Positions 6,058-9,926 of a stretch of DNA of 9,926 nt are shown here, piece after piece; position 1 is the stretch's first letter, and the number at the start of each line of letters is the position of its first letter. The DNA is taken from assembly GCA_023390985.1 (NCBI GenBank), contig JAEWBU010000060.1, positions 1 through 9,926 on the forward strand. Direction: 5' to 3'. The notes below the pieces were generated by a model that searched no databases, had not been told where the DNA came from, and worked only from the letters and a program-made list of their open reading frames with translations. The position numbers and the translations under genes were made by a program. The DNA comes from Pseudomonadota bacterium. Lineage in GTDB: Bacteria; Pseudomonadota; Gammaproteobacteria; Burkholderiales; Burkholderiaceae_C.

Positions 6058-7611
6058 TCACGCATGCGTGTAGGACTTCGTGGGCGCCGGCTCGAACCAC
6101 GGCTTGGACCGGTCGTGCCACGCGTCCACCGGGATCACGGTACCGGCACGCAATTCGATCGGGTGGTCGAACGAGTAGATCGTGTGCTGCCAGTTGGACA
6201 CGGCGCGCGGACGCGCGGGATGGTTCTCGAAGCTGACGCCCTCGCCCATCTCGATGTGGATCCACTGGATCAGCCCGTAGCACTTCCCGGGCTGCGTCGC
6301 GGCGATCTCGATGCGACGGCGCTCCGCGGGAAAGGTGTCGCGCTTCATGAAATCGAAGCGGAAGGCTTCGACGTCGGCGCTCAGCAGAACCGGCGACAGG
6401 TCCTCGCGCTGCAGCGGGCGCTTGCGCGGGCGGATGGCGTTGAAGTCGCTCAGGTCGAAACCGAACGATTCGCCAACCAGGACGTTGCGCGCGATGTCGT
6501 CGCCGCCGACGAGCGCGATCATGATGCTGGCTGCGCAGGGCAGCACGCGACCGCCCGGCTTGAGCAGGCGCGCCTTGGCGTCCTCGATCGCGGCCAGCAC
6601 GTGCTCGCCCAGCAGTTCGCTGGAGAAGACCTCGTGCACCAGGACATCGGCGCGGGCCGGCAGGTCCGCGCCAACCTGGACGGCCTGCGACGGCTTGGAC
6701 AGTACGGTGACGCGGTCGGCGTAGCCGTTGCGCGCCACGATGCGGCGGGCGGTGTCGGCGACCAGCGGCACGGCCTCGCAGGTGTGCACGTGCTCGGCGC
6801 CGGCGCGCGCGGCCATCATCGCCAGCAGGCCGGACCCCGTGCCGATCTCGAACACGGTCTTGCCGGGCGCCGCCGATTGCAGGCCCTTGTGGAAGGCCTC
6901 GTTGCGCTCGTGCTCGTTCATCATCGGCACGTGCCACAGCGGCACGATCTGGCTGAGCAGCCATTCGGCGCCGAGCCTGGCGGTCAGGTTGCCCGGGTCC
7001 GCGTTCATCACCTCGCGGCAAAGCGCGATGCCCTCCGGCGCGCGATCGAGTTCCAGCAGGCAGAGCGTGGCGTTCTTGAGCGCCGCGGCGTGGCCCGGCG
7101 CCAGCGCCAGCGCGGCCCTGTACTGCGTCACCGCATCGACCGGTCGGCCTTCGTTCTGCAGCGCGTCGCCGCGCGTGGCGCGCGACTCGGCCAGTTCCCG
7201 CGCGAACGTCGCGTCGATCGCGATGGCCCGCCTGGCGCTGACCTGGCCCGCCGCCAAATCGCCGAGCTCGAACCGGCATTCGGCGAGGTTGGCCCAACCG
7301 CCCGCATCGGCCGCGAACTTCGCGGTGTAGATGCCGAACGTGTCCGCCGCGGCGCTGAACTGCGCGAGTTCCTTCTCGCACAGGCCGATGTTGAACAGGA
7401 TCTCGGCGTCTTCGCGCTGCGGATCGCGCAGTTCGCGGAACAGTTCCAGCGCCCGCGCATGGCTGCGGGTGAGCGCGTGCATCTTGGCGCACAGCCGGCG
7501 GGCCTTCCGGTCGTCCGGATGCCGCCGGCACCACGACTCGCAGTCGGCGATCGCCTGGGCGTGGTGGCCTTGGCGGAAACGTTGCGTCAGCTCATCGAGG
7601 GTCGAGTTCAT
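6058..7611 (-). CDS. TPR-repeat protein fused to a PRMT-like (arginine methyltransferase-type) SAM methyltransferase
   Basis: The 517-residue cytoplasmic protein has two parts. Residues about 5-211 form six TPR-like helical hairpins (for example ILFNIGLCEKELAQFSAAADTF, split at 71-92; and AVTQYRAALALAPGHAA at 160-176). Residues about 225-517 form a class I methyltransferase with PRMT hallmarks. These are an N-terminal helix motif WHVPMMNEHERN (226-237), SAM motif I VFEIGTGSGLL (253-263), the ribose-binding acid in CEA (Glu279), and a double-Glu loop HEVFSSELLGE whose Glu327 and Glu336 are 9 apart, as in PRMT1 and PRMT7. There is also an NWQHTIY segment (473-479) where PRMTs have the THW loop, followed by a beta-barrel-like C-terminus. 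TPR plus PRMT resembles eukaryotic PRMT9. The substrate is unknown, probably a protein arginine. No Shine-Dalgarno precedes the ATG at 7609-7611, which lies 10 nt past the ssrA terminator stem. Confidence 0.85.
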   Translation of the reverse strand: MNSTLDELTQRFRQGHHAQAIADCESWCRRHPDDRKARRLCAKMHALTRSHARALELFRELRDPQREDAEILFNIGLCEKELAQFSAAADTFGIYTAKFAADAGGWANLAECRFELGDLAAGQVSARRAIAIDATFARELAESRATRGDALQNEGRPVDAVTQYRAALALAPGHAAALKNATLCLLELDRAPEGIALCREVMNADPGNLTARLGAEWLLSQIVPLWHVPMMNEHERNEAFHKGLQSAAPGKTVFEIGTGSGLLAMMAARAGAEHVHTCEAVPLVADTARRIVARNGYADRVTVLSKPSQAVQVGADLPARADVLVHEVFSSELLGEHVLAAIEDAKARLLKPGGRVLPCAASIMIALVGGDDIARNVLVGESFGFDLSDFNAIRPRKRPLQREDLSPVLLSADVEAFRFDFMKRDTFPAERRRIEIAATQPGKCYGLIQWIHIEMGEGVSFENHPARPRAVSNWQHTIYSFDHPIELRAGTVIPVDAWHDRSKPWFEPAPTKSYTHA

Positions 7612-7616
7612 GCATC

Positions 7617-7651
7617 GAAAAAGGCCGTTCAGCGCGAACGCTGAACGGCCT
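7617..7651 (-). terminator. Intrinsic terminator of ssrA
   Basis: On the minus strand a perfect 13-bp stem (AGGCCGTTCAGCG paired with CGCTGAACGGCCT) with a TTCG loop is followed by a run of five T residues, the last of which pairs in the stem. It begins 10 nt beyond the tmRNA 3' CCA end. This is a strong Rho-independent terminator for tmRNA transcription. Confidence 0.92.
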
Positions 7652-7661
7652 CAGGGTGTGG

Positions 7662-8036
7662 TGGTGGAGCTGGCGGGAATTGAACCCGCGTCCGCAAGCC
7701 TTCTCCGCGCAGTTCTACATGTTTAGCGCTCTGTTTTGGATCTCGCCCCCGGCATCGCGCAGACGCACGCTATGCCGGTTGCCAGTGCCCTATTTTCTCG
7801 TCCCCACCCAAGGCACCCGGGTAGGGACCAGCCCATGTGGATTCCCTCACAACCGGGACCTTGCGACCCCGGCCCAGCCCATGGACCAGCTGTTGTGAGG
7901 CTCACCGGTGTTTAAGCGGCGAGTGCGTAACGTTCGTCGTTCGCAGTTGGTTTGTTTCAGCTGGATTAACGAGGTGATCTGACCCTCGACATGCCCTGCT
8001 GCGTGTCCGAACCCACGTCGAAACCGGTGCAGCCCC
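7662..8036 (-). ncRNA. ssrA: Transfer-messenger RNA (tmRNA), one-piece
   Basis: tmRNA rescues ribosomes stalled on broken mRNA: it is charged with alanine like a tRNA, then serves as template for a degradation tag. The 5' end GGGGCTG (8036-8030) pairs with CAGCTCC (7672-7666) to form a 7-bp acceptor stem with the G3-U pair needed by alanyl-tRNA synthetase; discriminator A and an encoded CCA end at 7662. The T arm GCGGG-TTCAATT-CCCGC is present near the 3' end and the 5' domain contains GGTTTCGACG. The tag frame runs from 7944 (GCG resume codon) to the TAA at 7912-7914 and encodes ANDERYALAA. The mature size of about 375 nt is normal. The order gph - ssrA - terminator suggests its own transcription unit. 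Confidence 0.97.
7912..7944 (-). other. tmRNA tag-peptide reading frame (ANDERYALAA)
   Basis: Ten codons starting at GCG and ending in TAA encode ANDERYALAA, added to stalled peptides after the alanine delivered by tmRNA itself. The ALAA end is the usual recognition signal for ClpXP and related proteases, and ANDE at the start is the adaptor (SspB)-type region. Tags of this ANDERxALAA form are typical of Burkholderiales. Confidence 0.95.
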
Positions 8037-8046
8037 AGGAAGACGT

Positions 8047-8073
8047 ATTTTAGGACGCCGGACGGCTTTGCAA
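8047..8073 (-). promoter_or_regulatory. Probable sigma-70 promoter of ssrA
   Basis: On the minus strand TTGCAA (8068-8073) and TAAAAT (8047-8052, five of six consensus bases) are separated by 15 bp. The mature tmRNA 5' end lies 10 nt downstream, allowing a short precursor end for RNase P to remove. The spacer is shorter than the ideal 17 bp. The -10 box begins with the TAA stop codon of gph, and the -35 box lies inside the gph coding region. Confidence 0.55.
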
Positions 8074-8724
8074 GAGCGGAAGCAGCGCCAGCGGCGAAGA
8101 AATCCTCGCGTCGGGATTCCAGCGGTCCACGTCGGGCGTACCGCCGAGGTAGCCGTAGGTGGCCGCCACGGTCGGCATGCCGGCCGCGCGCCCGGCCGCC
8201 ACGTCGCGCTCGTCGTCGCCGACGTAGATGCACTGCTCCGGACGCAGGCCCAGCTGGCGCGCGGCTTCGAACAGCGGCGCGGGGTGCGGCTTGGAATGCG
8301 GCGTGCTGTCGCCGCCGACGATGGCGCCGGCGGTGGCGAACAGCGGCATCGCCTGGGTCAGCGGCCCGGTGAAGCGCATCGACTTGTTGGTGACCACGCC
8401 CCAGGCGAACCCGAGCTCGCGCAGGCGGGACAGCAGTTCCGCCACGCCGTCGAACGCGAAGGTGTCGCGTGTCATGCGCTGCTCGTAGTTGCGGAAGAAC
8501 TCCTCGCGCAGCGCGGGGAAGTCCTCGTGATCGGGCGTGATGCCGAAGGCGACACCCAGCATGCCGCGCGCGCCGGCGCCGGCCATCGGGCGGTAGTGAT
8601 CCAGCGGCAGCGAGGGCAGGTCGCGCGCGAGGCGCATCTGGTCGGCCGCGGCGCCGAGGTCCGGTGCACTGTCGATCAGCGTGCCGTCCAGGTCGAACAG
8701 CACGGCACGGATGTCGCGGAACAT
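8050..8724 (-). CDS. gph: Phosphoglycolate phosphatase (HAD superfamily)
   Basis: Gph dephosphorylates 2-phosphoglycolate, a waste product of oxygenase activity or of DNA 3'-end repair. The 224-residue protein shows all HAD motifs: I is FDLDGTLIDSAPDL with nucleophile Asp11 and acid/base Asp13, II is VTNKS with Thr112, III is SKPHPAPL with Lys145, and IV is VGDDERD with Asp170 and Asp174. A helical cap lies between motifs I and II. The ATG at 8722-8724 follows the ubiG stop with one base between, and GGAGG lies 7 nt upstream, so it is coupled to ubiG. The ubiG-gph pair is common in this group. Other HAD-IA hydrolases (for example a MupP-like N-acetylmuramic acid 6-phosphate phosphatase) have similar sequences and can be found next to ubiG, so the exact substrate is less certain than the family. 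Confidence 0.88.
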   Translation of the reverse strand: MFRDIRAVLFDLDGTLIDSAPDLGAAADQMRLARDLPSLPLDHYRPMAGAGARGMLGVAFGITPDHEDFPALREEFFRNYEQRMTRDTFAFDGVAELLSRLRELGFAWGVVTNKSMRFTGPLTQAMPLFATAGAIVGGDSTPHSKPHPAPLFEAARQLGLRPEQCIYVGDDERDVAAGRAAGMPTVAATYGYLGGTPDVDRWNPDARISSPLALLPLLQSRPAS

Positions 8725-8725
8725 G

Positions 8726-9439
8726 TCAGCGCCTCCGGGTCGCGACGAGGTAGTTGACGGACGTGTCGCGGCTCAGCCGGTAGCGGCGAAGCAGCGGGTT
8801 GTAGTCCAGTCCCTTGGTCTCGACCCACTCGAGCCCCGCGGCGCGGCAGAACGACGCCAGCTCGCTGGGACGGATGAACTTCAGGTACTCGTGGGTGCCG
8901 CGCGGCAGCAGGTTCAGCACGTACTCGGCGCCCACGATGGCGAAAAGGAATGATTTCGGGTTGCGATTGAGCGTGGAGAAGAACACCCACCCGCCGGGCT
9001 TGACGAGGTCGGCGCAGGCACGCACCACCGAGCCGGGGTCGGGCACGTGTTCCAGCATCTCCATGCAGGTGACCACGTCGAACTCGCCGGGCTTCTCCGT
9101 CGCCAGCGCCTCGACGCTGACCTCGCGGTACCGCACGTTCGGCGTTCCGGCCTCCAGCGCATGCAGCTGGGCCACGCGCAGTGCCTTGGTGGCGAGGTCG
9201 ATGCCCAGTACGTTCGCGCCCTGGCGCGCCATCGCGTCGGCGAGGATGCCGCCGCCGCAGCCGACGTCGAGAGCGCGCTTGCCCGCCAGGGGCACCTGCG
9301 ACTCGATCCAGCCCAGGCGCAGCGGATTGATCCGGTGCAACGGGGCGAATTCGCTTTCGGTGTCCCACCAGCGGTGGGCGAGTTCGGAGAACTTGGCCAG
9401 CTCGGCCGGGTCGGCGTTGACGCTGCTGCTTGCGCTCAT
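8726..9439 (-). CDS. ubiG: Ubiquinone biosynthesis O-methyltransferase
   Basis: UbiG performs both O-methylation steps of ubiquinone synthesis using S-adenosylmethionine and binds the inner membrane surface. The 237-residue protein has the typical UbiG start (ELAKFSELAHRWWDTESEFAPLH, in part), with FAPLHRINPLRLGWI at 31-45. SAM motif I is LDVGCGGGILADAMA (57-71), the ribose-binding acid is Asp81 in GIDLA, and the next motifs are VTCMEMLEHVPDP (123-135) and LVKPGGWVFFSTLNRN (145-160), followed by the UbiG-specific HEYLKFIRPSEL. Length matches the family (about 230-240). The ATG at 9437-9439 has only a weak purine-rich leader. A terminator separates it from the upstream OmpA-family gene, so ubiG and gph probably have their own promoter or depend on read-through. 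Confidence 0.96.
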   Translation of the reverse strand: MSASSSVNADPAELAKFSELAHRWWDTESEFAPLHRINPLRLGWIESQVPLAGKRALDVGCGGGILADAMARQGANVLGIDLATKALRVAQLHALEAGTPNVRYREVSVEALATEKPGEFDVVTCMEMLEHVPDPGSVVRACADLVKPGGWVFFSTLNRNPKSFLFAIVGAEYVLNLLPRGTHEYLKFIRPSELASFCRAAGLEWVETKGLDYNPLLRRYRLSRDTSVNYLVATRRR

Positions 9440-9451
9440 GCTCGAATCTTG

Positions 9452-9465
9452 CCCGCAAATGCGGG
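9452..9465 (-). other. Hairpin in the ubiG leader
   Basis: CCCGCA and TGCGGG arms flank two bases between the upstream terminator and the ubiG start (ATG at 9439). It could form a 5- to 6-bp stem in a read-through or ubiG transcript just upstream of the ribosome-binding region. No regulatory family is recognised; it may be chance. Confidence 0.3.
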
Positions 9466-9469
9466 GATC

Positions 9470-9499
9470 AAAGAAAAAGGCCCGGCGAACCGGGCCTTT
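9470..9499 (-). terminator. Intrinsic terminator of the OmpA-family gene
   Basis: On the minus strand AAAGGCCCGG and CCGGGCCTTT form a 10-bp stem around a TTCG loop, followed by TTCTTT. It starts 21 nt after the stop codon of the OmpA-family gene. A second small hairpin (CCTTC/GAAGG, 9506-9519) lies between stop codon and terminator. The T-rich tail and GC core are those of a Rho-independent terminator. Confidence 0.9.
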
Positions 9500-9520
9500 G
9501 TTGCACCTTCGGGTGAAGGC

Positions 9521-9926
9521 TTAGCGGTTGGCCCGGGTGCCGACCACTTCGATTTCCACGCGGCGGTTCTTCGCGCGGCCTTCGCTGGTCTTGTTGTCGG
9601 CGACCGGCTGCTTCTCGCCCTTGCCTTCGGTGTAGACGCGGTTCTTCTCGATGCCCTTGGACACGAGGTAGGACTTGACGGCCTCGGCGCGACGCACGGA
9701 CAGACGCTGGTTGTAGTTGTCAGCGCCCACGGAGTCGGTGTGGCCGACGGCGATGATCACTTCCAGGTTGATGTCCTTGACCTTGCCGACCAGGTCGTCC
9801 AGCTTGGCGCGGCCTTCCGGCTTGAGCACGGCCTTGTCGAAGTCGAAGAAGGCGTCGGCGGCGTACGTCACCTTGGTGGCGGCGGGCGGCTGGGGAGCCG
9901 GGGCCGGAGCCGGGGCGGCGACGGGC
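9521..9926 (-). CDS. OmpA-family outer-membrane protein, C-terminal peptidoglycan-binding part (runs off the window edge)
   Basis: The last 135 codons are visible and the frame stays open to the edge. The segment begins with a Pro/Ala-rich linker (about 16 residues, encoded from 9926 to about 9877) that joins an upstream part to an OmpA-like domain. That domain contains FFDFDKAVLKPEG, VIIAVGHTDSVG, and the peptidoglycan-binding helix NQRLSVRRAEAVKSYL, with the conserved Asp and Arg that bind diaminopimelate. It then ends with GKGEKQPVADN and GRAKNRRVEIEV. Such proteins anchor the outer membrane to the cell wall. The upstream part, which would show whether it is an eight-stranded barrel or a lipoprotein, lies outside the window. 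The terminator just downstream suggests strong independent transcription. In Burkholderiales an OmpA gene of this type is often next to ubiG-gph. Confidence 0.95.
   Translation of the reverse strand, partial: PVAAPAPAPAPQPPAATKVTYAADAFFDFDKAVLKPEGRAKLDDLVGKVKDINLEVIIAVGHTDSVGADNYNQRLSVRRAEAVKSYLVSKGIEKNRVYTEGKGEKQPVADNKTSEGRAKNRRVEIEVVGTRANR

Noticed and set aside
6059..6070. Perfect 12-bp palindrome CACGCATGCGTG at the 3' end of the methyltransferase gene
   Set aside because: It includes the stop codon and last codons, has no loop for an RNA hairpin and no T-run, and no second copy was noticed. It may be chance.
7612..7690. ssrA 3' end as an attachment site of an integrative element
   Set aside because: ssrA is a common integration target, but no integrase, no second copy of the 3' end and no abnormal base composition is seen here. 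The next gene is separated only by the normal ssrA terminator.
7656..7905. Open frames on both strands inside the tmRNA region
   Set aside because: The region is accounted for by tmRNA acceptor, T-arm, tag and pseudoknot sequences; these frames are by-products of structured RNA.
6058..8036. A defence or mobile-island interpretation of the tmRNA/methyltransferase region
   Set aside because: No nuclease, toxin, recombinase, repeat array or change in base composition is visible. The neighbours (rsuA, ssrA, gph, ubiG) are housekeeping genes.

Overview
The window looks like ordinary chromosome from a high-GC betaproteobacterium, most probably a member of the Comamonadaceae (Burkholderiales; Ramlibacter/Variovorax-like). 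The basis is the strong G/C bias at third codon positions, the OmpA-family / ubiG / gph / ssrA order, the tmRNA tag ANDERYALAA, and protein sequences typical of that group. The lineage is an inference from recognition, not from a search. Almost all genes lie on the minus strand; only the alpha/beta hydrolase at 4223-4999 is on the plus strand.

Layout from left to right. (1) 1-370 is the N-terminal part of glnA (glutamine synthetase), cut by the window edge. It is preceded at 371-600 by a well-formed nitrogen-regulated promoter: a sigma-54 -24/-12 element and two perfect NtrC-type GCACC-N5-GGTGC dyads 27 bp apart. (2) 581-4157 is a tight four-gene minus-strand cluster read from the right: an exported seven-bladed YVTN beta-propeller protein, an exported polysaccharide deacetylase-like protein, an integral-membrane sterol desaturase/fatty acid hydroxylase, and a CinA-N/MoaB-like molybdopterin-binding-domain protein. 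The first two junctions overlap and the third gap is 25 nt, so one transcript is likely; its joint function is not known from sequence. (3) A divergent alpha/beta hydrolase (4223-4999) converges on an RsuA-type rRNA pseudouridine synthase gene (5006-5728), and an 8-bp hairpin covers both stop codons. A 63-codon small ORF with a good ribosome-binding site sits just upstream of rsuA. (4) 6058-7611 encodes six TPR-like repeats fused to a methyltransferase whose motifs match protein arginine methyltransferases of the PRMT7/PRMT9 type. (5) 7662-8036 is ssrA (tmRNA), followed by an intrinsic terminator that ends only about 7-10 nt before the methyltransferase start. (6) 8050-9439 carries gph (phosphoglycolate phosphatase) and ubiG (ubiquinone O-methyltransferase), coupled with a 1-nt gap. 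(7) 9521-9926 is the C-terminal peptidoglycan-binding part of an OmpA-family outer-membrane protein, cut by the window edge and closed by an intrinsic terminator.

I see no integrase, insertion sequence, CRISPR array, toxin-antitoxin pair or defence cassette. The most unusual items are the bacterial TPR-PRMT-like fusion protein with its awkward position directly behind the ssrA terminator, the unusually clean glnA nitrogen-control region, and the uncharacterised four-gene envelope/lipid-flavoured cluster containing a deacetylase with an altered first catalytic motif.
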